A stretch of DNA of 64,000 nucleotides from assembly GCA_946414885.1 (NCBI GenBank), contig CAMKQH010000001.1, forward strand, positions 186,001-250,000. Direction: 5' to 3'. This document shows, piece by piece, positions 33,568-42,539 of this stretch; positions within the stretch are counted from its first letter, which is position 1; each line of letters starts with the position of its first letter. This DNA is from an uncultured Lachnospiraceae bacterium. GTDB lineage: Bacteria; Bacillota; Clostridia; Lachnospirales; Lachnospiraceae. The notes under the pieces were generated by a model. It was not told the DNA's origin, ran no database searches, and saw nothing but the letters and a program-made list of their open reading frames with translations. A program made the translations under genes and the position numbers.

Positions 33568-35105
33568 TGGCTAAGGTGATCATGGTGCAGGGGACGATGT
33601 CCAATGCCGGAAAAAGCCTGGTGGTCGCAGGTCTTTGCAGGATATTTAAGCAGGATGGCTACCGCGTTGCGCCGTTCAAGTCCCAGAACATGGCCCTGAA
33701 TTCCTTTATCACGAAGGAAGGACTTGAGATGGGGCGTGCGCAGGTTATGCAGGCGGAAGCGGCGGGAATGGAACCCATGGTCTGCATGAATCCCATTTTG
33801 CTGAAACCTACGACGGACAAGGGCTCCCAGGTCATTGTCAACGGCGAAGTCCTCGGCAACATGCCTGCAAAAGAGTATTTTAAGTATAAGACAAAGCTGA
33901 TCCCTGACATTGTCAAGGCCTTCCAAAAGCTGGAGGAGTATGCCGACGTGATCGTGATCGAAGGCGCGGGAAGCCCTGCAGAGATCAACTTAAAGGAAAA
34001 TGACATTGTCAACATGGGAATCGCAAAGCTTGTGGACGCTCCCGTCCTTTTGGTCGGCGACATTGACCGCGGCGGCGTGTTTGCCCAGCTCCTTGGAACG
34101 ATCATGCTCCTTGAGGAGAACGAGAAGGCAAGGATCAAGGGACTGATCGTCAACAAATTCCGCGGAGACAAGACCATCTTAGATCCCGGCATCACCATGC
34201 TGGAAGAGCGCGGCGGCATTCCCGTTACGGGGGTGTTGCCCTATATGCACGTAAAGCTGGATGACGAGGACAGTTTAAGCGAACGTCTTACGAGTAAGGG
34301 GCGGGGAGCGGTGAACGTGGCCGTGATCAGGCTGCCGCGGATCTCGAACTTTACAGACTTCTCAGCGTTTGAGCGGATTGACGGCGTAAAGGTAACTTAC
34401 GTGACAAGGCCCGAGGAGCTTGCGGACGCAGACATTGTCATTCTGCCAGGAAGCAAGAATACCATCGGAGACTTAAAGTGGCTCCGGGAGAGTGGCATGG
34501 AGGCATCCATTTACCGCTTCGCACAGGAAAAGCCCGTGATGGGGATCTGCGGCGGATATCAGATGCTGGGAAACCTGATCTCTGATCCGGAGAACGTGGA
34601 AGAAGGCGGCTCCATTCGGGGCTTGGGACTTTTGGGCGTCGAGACAATCCTAAAGGCTCAAAAGACGACACTGCAGGTTCGGGGAACGTTTGGAGAACTG
34701 GAGGGTTTCTTTTCCTGCCTGTCAGGACTGGCGGTGGAAGGCTATGAGATCCACATGGGCGATACGAAGGCTTCTGACGGTCAAAAGAGCCTGACCCGGA
34801 TCCGAGAGATCCGTCAGAGGGAAGAGGGTTCCGCACAGACGGCTGCCGCGGGTGATTTCCGCATGGACGGCGCCATTTGCGGAAACGTATGCGGAAGTTA
34901 CGTACACGGCATTTTTGATCAAGGTGACGTGGCGTATCGCGTCGCAAAGGCCTTGGCTGACAAGAAGGGCGTTACCCTGCGGGCGCCGGAGGAATCGGAT
35001 TACCGCGCCTATAAAGAGAGCCAGTATGATCTTTTGGCGGCAGAGATGAGAAAGCATCTGGACGTGGATGCCGTGTATGCAATGCTTCGCGACGCAGCAA
35101 TCTGA
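33567..35105 (+). CDS. cobQ: Cobyric acid synthase CobQ/CbiP
   Basis: 512 residues, typical length. N-terminal DTBS-like amidoligase domain: GTMSNAGKS nucleotide loop (9-17), [31 protein letters not shown]-terminal class I glutamine amidotransferase domain with the nucleophile in MGICGGYQM and a late histidine in GSYVHGIFD. It amidates positions b, d, e and g of adenosylcobyrinate a,c-diamide using glutamine and ATP. It begins on the last base of the tautomerase stop codon. Confidence 0.96.
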   Translation: MAKVIMVQGTMSNAGKSLVVAGLCRIFKQDGYRVAPFKSQNMALNSFITKEGLEMGRAQVMQAEAAGMEPMVCMNPILLKPTTDKGSQVIVNGEVLGNMPAKEYFKYKTKLIPDIVKAFQKLEEYADVIVIEGAGSPAEINLKENDIVNMGIAKLVDAPVLLVGDIDRGGVFAQLLGTIMLLEENEKARIKGLIVNKFRGDKTILDPGITMLEERGGIPVTGVLPYMHVKLDDEDSLSERLTSKGRGAVNVAVIRLPRISNFTDFSAFERIDGVKVTYVTRPEELADADIVILPGSKNTIGDLKWLRESGMEASIYRFAQEKPVMGICGGYQMLGNLISDPENVEEGGSIRGLGLLGVETILKAQKTTLQVRGTFGELEGFFSCLSGLAVEGYEIHMGDTKASDGQKSLTRIREIRQREEGSAQTAAAGDFRMDGAICGNVCGSYVHGIFDQGDVAYRVAKALADKKGVTLRAPEESDYRAYKESQYDLLAAEMRKHLDVDAVYAMLRDAAI

Positions 35106-35167
35106 CGCGGGGAAGTGCTGCCATTGATCGAAAGGCGTGACGAGAGAAAAACGGAAGGGCAAAAGCG

Positions 35168-36310
35168 ATGGACTGGATCGGGACGGATCCGTTGGAGATA
35201 ACGGACGTAGATGAGAAGCTTTATCGGGAGATCAAAGCAGGCTGGGACAAGGTGGCAAAGCCCTTGGACAGCATGGGAAGCTTTGAGGAACTGCTTTCAC
35301 GCATTGGTGCGATTCAGGGAAGACTTCTTCCGGAGGTGGGAAGAAGTCGCGTGATCGTTTGCTGTGCAGACAATGGCATTGTTGAGGAGGGCGTCAGTCA
35401 AAGCGGGCAGGAGGTCACTGCAATCTGCGCCGGCAACATTGCGGGCGGACGATCCAGCGTAGCCATTATGGCAAAGCAGGCAGGCGTAGACGTTTTGTGC
35501 GTTGACGTTGGGATCAATGCGGATGAGAAGATCAGCGGCGTCCGTGATGAAAAAATCCGGAAGGGTACCAGAAATTTCCGGAAAGAGCCGGCAATGACGC
35601 CGGAAGAAGTTGAACAAGCAATTAATGTCGGCATGAAGCTGGTTTTGGAGAGCAAGGAAGCGGGATATGCCATCCTTGGGATTGGCGAGATGGGAATCGG
35701 AAACACGACGACTTCCAGTGCCGTGACGGCTGCGCTTCTTGGACGCTCTTCCGTCACCATGACGGGCAGGGGCGCGGGTCTGGATGACGCAGGGCTGTCA
35801 CGTAAACAGGCGATCATCCGGGAGGCGTTGTTTCAGTACGGTTATCAGACGGAGCTGGGTGAAGCGCAGGAAATGGCGGAAAAGATCGGAGTTGAGCTCG
35901 GTGAAAAAAGAGAACCGGCGTATTCCAAAAGAGAGCTTGCGCTCGACGTGCTGGAAAAGATGGGAGGCCTTGACATTGCCTGTATGGCAGGCATTTGCGT
36001 CGGTGGCGCAAACTATCACGTGCCGATTGTTCTGGATGGGTTTATCAGTCTTGCCGCGGCACTTGTGGCATGCCGGATTGAGCCCAAGGTAAAAGAGTAC
36101 CTGATTCCTTCTCATTCCGGTAAGGAACCCGCCGTAAAGGCTATCGAGAAAGAACTGGGCCTGCAGCCCGTGATTTATGCCAAAATGGCACTTGGGGAAG
36201 GCACGGGTGCAGTGATGATGCTTCAGCTTTTGAAAACGGCAAATGCGGTTTATGAAAACAGCGTATCATTTGAAGGGGCAGGCATAGGACAATACGAGCG
36301 TTTTCAATGA
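35168..36310 (+). CDS. cobT: Nicotinate-nucleotide:dimethylbenzimidazole phosphoribosyltransferase CobT
   Basis: 380 residues. Core motifs of the family: KPLDSMGSFEELLSRIGAIQ, CCADNGIVEEGVSQ, GIGEMGIGNTTTSSA, TGRGAGLDD, and the catalytic glutamate in LGEGTGAVM near 345. It activates the lower-ligand base by transferring phosphoribose from nicotinate mononucleotide, giving alpha-ribazole-phosphate. No gene for making dimethylbenzimidazole (bluB or bza) is in the window, so the base could be imported or be a different benzimidazole. The N-terminal ~20 residues are longer than usual. Confidence 0.95.
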   Translation: MDWIGTDPLEITDVDEKLYREIKAGWDKVAKPLDSMGSFEELLSRIGAIQGRLLPEVGRSRVIVCCADNGIVEEGVSQSGQEVTAICAGNIAGGRSSVAIMAKQAGVDVLCVDVGINADEKISGVRDEKIRKGTRNFRKEPAMTPEEVEQAINVGMKLVLESKEAGYAILGIGEMGIGNTTTSSAVTAALLGRSSVTMTGRGAGLDDAGLSRKQAIIREALFQYGYQTELGEAQEMAEKIGVELGEKREPAYSKRELALDVLEKMGGLDIACMAGICVGGANYHVPIVLDGFISLAAALVACRIEPKVKEYLIPSHSGKEPAVKAIEKELGLQPVIYAKMALGEGTGAVMMLQLLKTANAVYENSVSFEGAGIGQYERFQ

Positions 36311-36367
36311 TTGAAGACGCACCGGCTGAGGCAAGGTATTAGGGAAAGACATGAGGGAATGACGGCC

Positions 36368-36913
36368 ATGATGATTTTGATCGTGGGAGGAAGCGGCTGC
36401 GGCAAGTCAGCGTATGCGGAAAAAAGAATCATGGAACTGAGCTTAGATGGCGCCATGCGATATTACCTTGCGACCATGCAGGTCTATGGAGAGGAAGGAC
36501 GCCGAAAGGTGCAGCGCCACGTGGAACTGCGTAAGAATAAGGGCATGCTCACGATCGAACAGACACGCGACGTTTCAGAGGCGCTTCCAAAGATGCAGGA
36601 AGGCTCCAAGGTCGTTCTCTTGGAGGATCTGGGGAATTTAGTCGCGAATGAAATGTTTGGCGAGGATGGCGCCATGACGCCCTGGGAGATCGTGGCGGAT
36701 AAGATCGTAATGCAGCTTCGTCAAATGAATTCCAGTTTAGATCATCTTGTGATCGTTTCGAATAACGTATTTGAAGACGGCATCGATTATGAGGAAGGAA
36801 CAAGGGATTATCTGCGTGCACTGGGAATGGTGAACGCGGAACTCGCCGGGGATGCAACGCAGGTCGTGGAAGTGGTTGCCGGAATTCCTTTGATGGTGAA
36901 AGGTAAGGAATAA
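36368..36913 (+). CDS. cobU: Adenosylcobinamide kinase/guanylyltransferase CobU
   Basis: About 181 residues from the ATG at 36368. P-loop GGSGCGKS (7-14), then EGRRKVQRHVELRKNKG where CobU carries its guanylylated histidine region, and LLEDLGNLVANEMF. It phosphorylates adenosylcobinamide and transfers GMP to it, preparing the nucleotide loop. The start is not fully certain: an ATG 9 bases upstream and another 3 bases downstream are also in frame, and the GAGGGA site suits 36368. cobS follows by 15 bp, so salvage and late-assembly genes are grouped. Confidence 0.9.
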   Translation: MMILIVGGSGCGKSAYAEKRIMELSLDGAMRYYLATMQVYGEEGRRKVQRHVELRKNKGMLTIEQTRDVSEALPKMQEGSKVVLLEDLGNLVANEMFGEDGAMTPWEIVADKIVMQLRQMNSSLDHLVIVSNNVFEDGIDYEEGTRDYLRALGMVNAELAGDATQVVEVVAGIPLMVKGKE

Positions 36914-36928
36914 GGAGAAAGAAAAACC

Positions 36929-37744
36929 TTGAAATGGATCAAGTCGGTTGGAAAAGCATTTGTCGTTGCCTTTTCCATTTATTCAAAAATACCAATGCCG
37001 CGCTTTAACTGGGAATCGGATGACATGAAATATCATCTGTGCTTTTTCCCATGGGTTGGAGCAGTGATCGGCGGATTGGAGTGGCTCTGGTACTTTCTGT
37101 GCTCACAAAGGGAGCTCGGAACGTGTGCCTACGTTTTTATCGCCATTGCCATTCCCATATTGGTCACGGGAGGCTTCCATCTGGACGGTTTTATGGATTC
37201 CTGCGATGCGTTGCATTCCTATCAGGACAGGGAGAAAAAGCTCGAGATCTTAAAGGATCCTCACATAGGGGCCTTTGCCGTGATCTGCCTTGCCGGATAT
37301 TTTCTGTTGGCGGCGGGAGCGCTTTCAATCCTATATGATGCGGCGATTCAGGAGGCATCAATGCTTTTTGGGGATTGGCGGGGCGTGGCCGTGCTTTGCA
37401 TGAGCTTCTTTCTCTCCAGGGCGCTCAGCGGAATCAGCGTCGTCACCATGCCGGGTGCCAAGAAGAAGGGCATGCTCCAAACCTTTTCTGACACGGCAGG
37501 AAAGAAAACGGTCCTGGTCCTTTTGATCCTGCAGCTTGTATTGATCGCGGCGGCAGCCATTGTGCTAAGTCCCGTCATGGGCATCACGCTTATCGCGTCA
37601 GCCGGACTTTCTTTCGCATATTATTATCACGTCAGCATGAAGCAATTTGGCGGGATCACGGGAGATTTGGCAGGATATTTTGTGTCTCTTACTGAAGTAG
37701 TGATCTTATGCGTCGCGGCAATCTTGGCGGTGATCCTGGGGTGA
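36929..37744 (+). CDS. cobS: Adenosylcobinamide-GDP ribazoletransferase CobS
   Basis: 271 residues, integral membrane protein with about six helices. Family motifs: FSIYSKIPMPRFNW, FFPWVGAVIGG, and the metal-binding DGFMDSCDALHSYQDREKKLEILKDPHIG region (written here in parts: GGFHLDGFMDSCDAL, then KDPHIGAFA). It joins adenosylcobinamide-GDP and alpha-ribazole(-phosphate), the last assembly step, at the membrane. TTG start with AAGGAG upstream. Confidence 0.94.
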   Translation: MKWIKSVGKAFVVAFSIYSKIPMPRFNWESDDMKYHLCFFPWVGAVIGGLEWLWYFLCSQRELGTCAYVFIAIAIPILVTGGFHLDGFMDSCDALHSYQDREKKLEILKDPHIGAFAVICLAGYFLLAAGALSILYDAAIQEASMLFGDWRGVAVLCMSFFLSRALSGISVVTMPGAKKKGMLQTFSDTAGKKTVLVLLILQLVLIAAAAIVLSPVMGITLIASAGLSFAYYYHVSMKQFGGITGDLAGYFVSLTEVVILCVAAILAVILG

Positions 37745-37813
37745 CTTTGATAACGCCGCAGGGTGCCGTGTTTGTTAGAATATATAGTCAGAATTTGAAA
37801 TGAGGTTTGGCGA

Positions 37814-38485
37814 ATGAGAATCATCATAGTTAGACATGGACAACCAAATTATGAAAAAGACTGTTTGACGCCGCTGGGAATCCGGCAGGCGAAGGCGGCA
37901 GCTGAGAGATTAAAGGACGAAGGGATTGAGGAGATTTATTCTTCTCCCATGGGACGGGCCAGGCAGACGGCGCAGGAGACGGCAGATTTGCTTGGGATCC
38001 GTGAGATCAAGATCCTGGATTTTATGCATGAACTTCCCTGGGGAACGGAGGGAGGGCCGCTTTACGCGGACGGTCATCCCTGGAATATAGCGGACGAGCT
38101 GGTGCGACAGGGCTGGGACTTAAACCGGACCGACTGGCCGGAGCACCCGTATTTTGTGAGAAACGTGGTGACGAAGGCCGTACAGGGGATCGCGCCCTGC
38201 ACGGATGCATGGCTCGCGACGCTGGGCCTTCAACGGGAAGGATTGTATTATCGCTGCACGAGGGAAGATGACATTCAGCACACGGTGGCATTGTTTTGCC
38301 ACGGCGGATCCTCGACGGCATTGCTCGCCCAAATGTTTAATCTGACGTTCCCATACCTTTGTGCTACCGTGCACCTTGGATTTACGGGGATTGCGACCAT
38401 CCGTTTTTCCAGAACGCCGGGGGACGTTTACGTGCCACACGTGGAAATCCTGGGAGATGAAAGGCACTTGCTTGGAGTGGAATAA
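37814..38485 (+). CDS. Histidine phosphatase family protein
   Basis: 223 residues. Phosphoglycerate-mutase-like fold: catalytic RHG (7-9), SSPMGRARQTA with the second arginine, LPWGTEGG near the acid, and CHGGSSTALL with the second histidine. The place between cobS and a cobU-like gene suggests alpha-ribazole-5'-phosphate phosphatase (CobC) activity, but another CobC-like enzyme is encoded at 38954, and this one is larger, with an insertion at 95-150. The substrate is therefore left open. Confidence 0.85.
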   Translation: MRIIIVRHGQPNYEKDCLTPLGIRQAKAAAERLKDEGIEEIYSSPMGRARQTAQETADLLGIREIKILDFMHELPWGTEGGPLYADGHPWNIADELVRQGWDLNRTDWPEHPYFVRNVVTKAVQGIAPCTDAWLATLGLQREGLYYRCTREDDIQHTVALFCHGGSSTALLAQMFNLTFPYLCATVHLGFTGIATIRFSRTPGDVYVPHVEILGDERHLLGVE

Positions 38486-38516
38486 GAGCTTAGAACAAAG
38501 GGAAGAGGACAGTCTT

Positions 38517-38936
38517 ATGGTATTGTGGATCGGCGGCCGCGCGCAGGGAAAGCTTGCGCTGGCCATGCAAAAATGGCCAGAAGCGAAGATCTTGGACGTG
38601 AGCGAAACGGATGCGAAGGGCAAAGAGGAACTCTTGCGGTCCTTAGAGGATGCACTGAAAGACGAACGGCTTGTCTGGAATCATTTTCACCTGTTTGTCA
38701 GACGGGCGTTATTGCTGGGAATGGAACCTTCGGAGATATGGGAGAAGGTAGCAAGCTTCGTAGACGAAAGACCTGACCTAGTGGTGATCTGTGATGAGAT
38801 TGGGAATGGGATCGTTCCCATGGAACCAGAGGAAAGACGCTATCGGGAGGAGACGGGGCGAATGCTCTGTAAGCTGGCTGCAAAGGCAGACTGCGTGGAG
38901 AGAATCTTTTGCGGGATTCCCGTGAGGATCAAGTAA
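38517..38936 (+). CDS. Short CobU-like protein with altered P-loop
   Basis: 139 residues, shorter than the ~180 of CobU. The C-terminal half is clearly CobU-like: VVICDEIGNGIVPMEPEERR and ETGRMLCKLAAKAD followed by FCGIPVRIK. The N-terminal loop reads GGRAQGKLAL (near 6-15), where the Ser/Thr after the lysine of a normal GKS/T loop is Leu, and the middle part with the guanylylation histidine region is much shortened. Kinase and guanylyltransferase activity may be lost or changed. It is the second cobU-type gene here and is flanked by two histidine phosphatase genes. ATG 38517 with GGAAGAGGA upstream. Confidence 0.72.
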   Translation: MVLWIGGRAQGKLALAMQKWPEAKILDVSETDAKGKEELLRSLEDALKDERLVWNHFHLFVRRALLLGMEPSEIWEKVASFVDERPDLVVICDEIGNGIVPMEPEERRYREETGRMLCKLAAKADCVERIFCGIPVRIK

Positions 38937-38953
38937 ACGCCGGAGGCGCGAAC

Positions 38954-39541
38954 GTGAAAACAGTGGAATTGTATTTGATCCGGCATGGAAAAACGCCGGG
39001 GAATGAAGAGAAAAGATACGTGGGAAGAACGGAGGAGAACCTTTCGGAAAAAGGGCGAAGGGAACTTCTTGAAAAACAGGCACCGGCTGCGGAAATACTG
39101 TTTTCCAGTCCCATGAAGCGCTGCGTGGAAAGCTGTCAGTGCCTGTATCCCGGCATGGAACCGATCGAGATCGATGCTTTCCGTGAGATCGATTTTGGAA
39201 CCTTTGAGGGGAAGAATTATCAGGAATTGTCAGGGGACAAAGACTATCAGTCGTGGATCGACAGCGGCGGGACCATGGCTTTTCCGCAAGGCGAAAGCAG
39301 GCAGGATTTTATCCAGAGAAATCTCGCAGGATTTCAGGAATTGCTGACGGTACTGCGAGGGCTCCCAAAGGATAAGATCACCGCCGCTGCCGTGGTTCAC
39401 GGCGGTACCATCATGTCCATCCTGTCTGGTGCGCATGGCGGGGATTATTATGATTATCAGATTCCCAATGGAGAAGGATACCGGGTTTGCATAAAACTGG
39501 AGGAAAAGGATTTTCAGATTCTTTCAGCGGAAAGAATCTAG
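38954..39541 (+). CDS. cobC: CobC-like histidine phosphatase (alpha-ribazole phosphatase)
   Basis: 195 residues, the size of CobC. RHGKT (10-14), GRTEENLSEKGR, SSPMKRCVES, FREIDFGTFEGK (the strongly conserved CobC/PhoE segment) and VVHGGTIMSIL. Inferred reaction: removal of the 5'-phosphate from alpha-ribazole-phosphate or adenosylcobalamin-phosphate. GTG start at 38954 with GGAGG 8 bp upstream. cbiB follows 15 bp later. Members of this broad family act on several small phosphates, so the call depends partly on context. Confidence 0.8.
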   Translation: MKTVELYLIRHGKTPGNEEKRYVGRTEENLSEKGRRELLEKQAPAAEILFSSPMKRCVESCQCLYPGMEPIEIDAFREIDFGTFEGKNYQELSGDKDYQSWIDSGGTMAFPQGESRQDFIQRNLAGFQELLTVLRGLPKDKITAAAVVHGGTIMSILSGAHGGDYYDYQIPNGEGYRVCIKLEEKDFQILSAERI

Positions 39542-39556
39542 AACGGAGAGAGTACA

Positions 39557-40990
39557 ATGCCAGTATACTTTTATCACGTATTTGCATTTTTTCTAGGTTT
39601 CGTATTGGATTGCATCTTTGGGGATCCGTATTTTATGCCTCATCCCGTGAAGGCAATGGGGAAGCTGATCAGCGCGTTGGAGAAGCGTTATCTTGGGCCA
39701 AAGGAGATCATTGCAATGCCTGCGGCTGATAACCAAGAGAGTGAAAGCCAAGAGAGCGATAATCAAGAAAATGAAATCCAGGAAAGTGAGAACCTGGACG
39801 TTGACGGTCAAGAAGCTAACGTGCCGGAGATCGAAGGCATGTTTGATGAGAGCGTGGAAACAATTGGTCAGGAAATGGAAAGCCTGACGGATGAAGAATC
39901 TAAGAAATCGACGTCTGAGGCTGACGAATTTGAGGATTGGAAGAATCTGCACGAGGACGTAATCTGGTCTGAGAACATGGAAGAATTTGACTGGAGCCAG
40001 ACGCCGAAGAAAAAGGCATCTGAGGAAATCAAAGAGGAATCCGCAGAATCCATGCAGGAAGCTGTCGTTGCTGAGGAAAGCGAGAAAGCACCCTCGGAGG
40101 AGACTCTTTCGCCAGAAGCAAAAAAGAAGCGGGAGCAGGGTCGCACCACCGTGCTGATCGTCCTTCTCTGTACGGTTATCGTGGCAGACATACTCTTTAT
40201 GGGAAGCTATTTTATCCATCCCATCGTTGGTTGTCTGGTGGAAGCATTTTTGACCTATCAGATCTTGGCGGCAAAGTGTCTTCGCGTCGAGAGCATGAAG
40301 GTATACAAGGCTTTAAAAACGGGATCCCTCAAGGAAGCCAGAAGGGCTGTTTCCATGATCGTTGGAAGGGATACGGCGAATCTTTCTGAAGAGGGAGTTA
40401 CCCGCGCGGCGGTGGAGACGGTTGCGGAGAATGCCTCTGACGGCGTGATCGCCCCCATGCTCTATCTTGCCATAGGCGGGCCGGTTTTGGGTCTTGTCTA
40501 CAAGGCAATCAATACCATGGATTCCATGATCGGTTACAAGAATGAAAGATATCTTGATTTTGGACGGGCAGCTGCCAAGCTGGATGATTTTGTGAATTAT
40601 CTTCCCTCAAGGATCAGTGCAAGACTCATGATCTTTGCCTGTCATTTCCTGGGCTCCTCCTTTGACGCACCGGAGGCGGAGAGGATTTATCTAAGAGATC
40701 GGTTAAAGCACGCAAGTCCCAACTCCGCCCAGACGGAAAGCGTTTGTGCGGGAGCCTTGGGAATCCAGCTTGCGGGAGATGCCAGCTATTTTGGCAAGCT
40801 TGTTCATAAGCCCACCATCGGAGACGCAAAGCGCGCGATCGAGCCTGAGGACATCCGGCGCGCGAATCGTCTGATGTACGGAGCGGCCCTCCTTTGCCTA
40901 CTCATTTGTTTGATCGTGATGTTGCTGATCTGTTACTTTGGGCTAGGCGGCAAGGAAATGATCGAAATCATGAGAATCACCTCTGCGTAG
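39557..40990 (+). CDS. cbiB: Adenosylcobinamide-phosphate synthase CbiB with large acidic insertion
   Basis: 477 residues, about 150 more than usual. Normal parts: the N-terminus AFFLGFVLDCIFGDPYFMPHPVKAMG (written as FGDPYFMPHPVKAMG at 21-35), then from ~195 on the membrane core with RRAVSMIVGRDT, ETVAENASDGVIAP and SPNSAQTESVCAGALGIQL. It attaches aminopropanol (or its phosphate) to cobyric acid at the membrane. Between ~57 and ~193, after the first helix, lies a very acidic, low-complexity insertion (ESESQESDNQENEIQESEN and similar), ending in a basic KKKREQGR just before the next helix. The frame stays open across it, so this is not a frameshift. Confidence 0.9.
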   Translation: MPVYFYHVFAFFLGFVLDCIFGDPYFMPHPVKAMGKLISALEKRYLGPKEIIAMPAADNQESESQESDNQENEIQESENLDVDGQEANVPEIEGMFDESVETIGQEMESLTDEESKKSTSEADEFEDWKNLHEDVIWSENMEEFDWSQTPKKKASEEIKEESAESMQEAVVAEESEKAPSEETLSPEAKKKREQGRTTVLIVLLCTVIVADILFMGSYFIHPIVGCLVEAFLTYQILAAKCLRVESMKVYKALKTGSLKEARRAVSMIVGRDTANLSEEGVTRAAVETVAENASDGVIAPMLYLAIGGPVLGLVYKAINTMDSMIGYKNERYLDFGRAAAKLDDFVNYLPSRISARLMIFACHFLGSSFDAPEAERIYLRDRLKHASPNSAQTESVCAGALGIQLAGDASYFGKLVHKPTIGDAKRAIEPEDIRRANRLMYGAALLCLLICLIVMLLICYFGLGGKEMIEIMRITSA

Positions 40991-41054
40991 TATGTATGTA
41001 GGGAAAGGGGACGCGTAACGTTCCGGCAGTAAGGGAAAGGACTAGGATAAACAT

Positions 41055-42521
41055 ATGCCATGCACAACGGTTTTGGTCGGGAAAAAGGCCAGTAATGACA
41101 ATACCACGATGATCGCGAGGACGGATGACGGACATTTCGACGTTAAGAAAATGATCGTCGTTGAACCAAAGAAACAGCCAAGAAAATATAAGAGCGTACT
41201 GTCGCATTTAGAGATCGAACTTCCGGAGAATCCCATGCGGTATACGGCATGTCCTAACGTGGATAAAAAGGAGGGCATCTGGGCGGCAACGGGCATCAAT
41301 GCTGCCAACGTTGGCATGACGGCGACGGAGACCATTACCTCCAATCCCAGGGTTCTGGCTGCAGATCCGCTGGTGGAATACAAAAAGGCAAAGACGAAAA
41401 AGGAAAAGGACGTGCCGGGAGGCATCGGAGAAGAGGATATCGTCGTTTTGGTACTGCCCTACGTTCACAGTGCAAGAGAGGGCGTCCTAAGACTGGCATC
41501 CATCTTGGAAACCTATGGAACCTATGAATCCAATGGCATTGCCTTTAATGACGAGAATGAAATCTGGTGGATGGAGACGATCGGAGGACATCATTGGATG
41601 GCAAAGCGCGTGCCGGATGAGGTTTGCGTGATCATGCCAAATCAGTTTGGCATGGATTCCTTTGACCTGAAGGATGCCTTCGGTGCAAAGAAAAATCACA
41701 TGTGCTCAGCTGACCTTCGCGAGTTTGTCGCAGAGAATCATTTGGACCTGAATCAGGACGGCAAGTGGAACCCCAGGGATATTTTTGGGTCCCATGATGA
41801 CAGCGATCATATCTATAACACGCCGAGAGCCTGGTTTATGGGAAGATATTTAACGCCGCAGGGTCATCGCTGGGAGGGCGAGAATGCCGAGTTTACGCCG
41901 GAAAGTGATCATATTCCCTGGAGCTTTGTGCCTGAAAGAAAGATCGCAGTGGAGGACGTAAAGTATCTTCTTTCCGGGCATTACCAGGGAACGGATTTTG
42001 ATCCCTATATGGCGCAGGATACGGGGAAGCGTGGAAAGTACCGCTCCATCGGCATTAACCGCACGGGCGTTACCAGCATCTGTCAGATCCGGAGCGACGT
42101 TCCGGAAGAGATCAAGGGATTGGAATGGATCTGCTTTGGATCCACTGCCTTTGACGCCATTCTCCCGGTATATCCGAACGTTCCGAAGGTTCCGGCGTAT
42201 TTGAGCAATGTCACGACGGATGCTTCCACGGAGAATTTTTATTGGGCGAGCAGAATGATCGCCGCATACGCGGATGCGAATTTTGCAACCAGCGCACAGC
42301 AGATCGAGAGATATCAGGAGGCCGTTTTTGTTAAGAGCCGCCAGATCGTTTTAGAGTATGACAAGAAGATGAAGGAAACCGGTGATTGTGAGAAGCTGGC
42401 AGGCGAAGCGAATGAGAAGCTTTGCAAGATGGCAAAGGAGCAGACGACGGATTGTTTGAACAAGGTTCTGCAGATCGCCAGTGAACACATGAAGAACGGA
42501 TTTAACAGGGCGGATCACTAA
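41055..42521 (+). CDS. C69-family dipeptidase
   Basis: 488 residues. It begins MPCTTVLVGKKAS, with the candidate nucleophile Cys3 near the N-terminus as in dipeptidase A of lactobacilli (Ntn-hydrolase fold). Further family segments are ARTDDGHFD, TNGIAFNDENEIWW-type motif (SNGIAFNDENEIWWMET), RVPDEVCVIMPNQFG and NTPRAWFMGRYL. It should cleave dipeptides in the cytoplasm. No link with cobalamin is evident although it lies between cbiB and cobD, 64 bp and 18 bp away. Confidence 0.9.
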   Translation: MPCTTVLVGKKASNDNTTMIARTDDGHFDVKKMIVVEPKKQPRKYKSVLSHLEIELPENPMRYTACPNVDKKEGIWAATGINAANVGMTATETITSNPRVLAADPLVEYKKAKTKKEKDVPGGIGEEDIVVLVLPYVHSAREGVLRLASILETYGTYESNGIAFNDENEIWWMETIGGHHWMAKRVPDEVCVIMPNQFGMDSFDLKDAFGAKKNHMCSADLREFVAENHLDLNQDGKWNPRDIFGSHDDSDHIYNTPRAWFMGRYLTPQGHRWEGENAEFTPESDHIPWSFVPERKIAVEDVKYLLSGHYQGTDFDPYMAQDTGKRGKYRSIGINRTGVTSICQIRSDVPEEIKGLEWICFGSTAFDAILPVYPNVPKVPAYLSNVTTDASTENFYWASRMIAAYADANFATSAQQIERYQEAVFVKSRQIVLEYDKKMKETGDCEKLAGEANEKLCKMAKEQTTDCLNKVLQIASEHMKNGFNRADH

Positions 42522-42539
42522 GGAGAGCAAAAGAGAAGG

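Noticed and set aside
39725-40135. Frameshift or assembly error as the cause of the acidic stretch in cbiB
   Set aside because: The frame is open before, through and after the stretch, and both flanks match CbiB in the same frame, so it is a true in-frame insertion.
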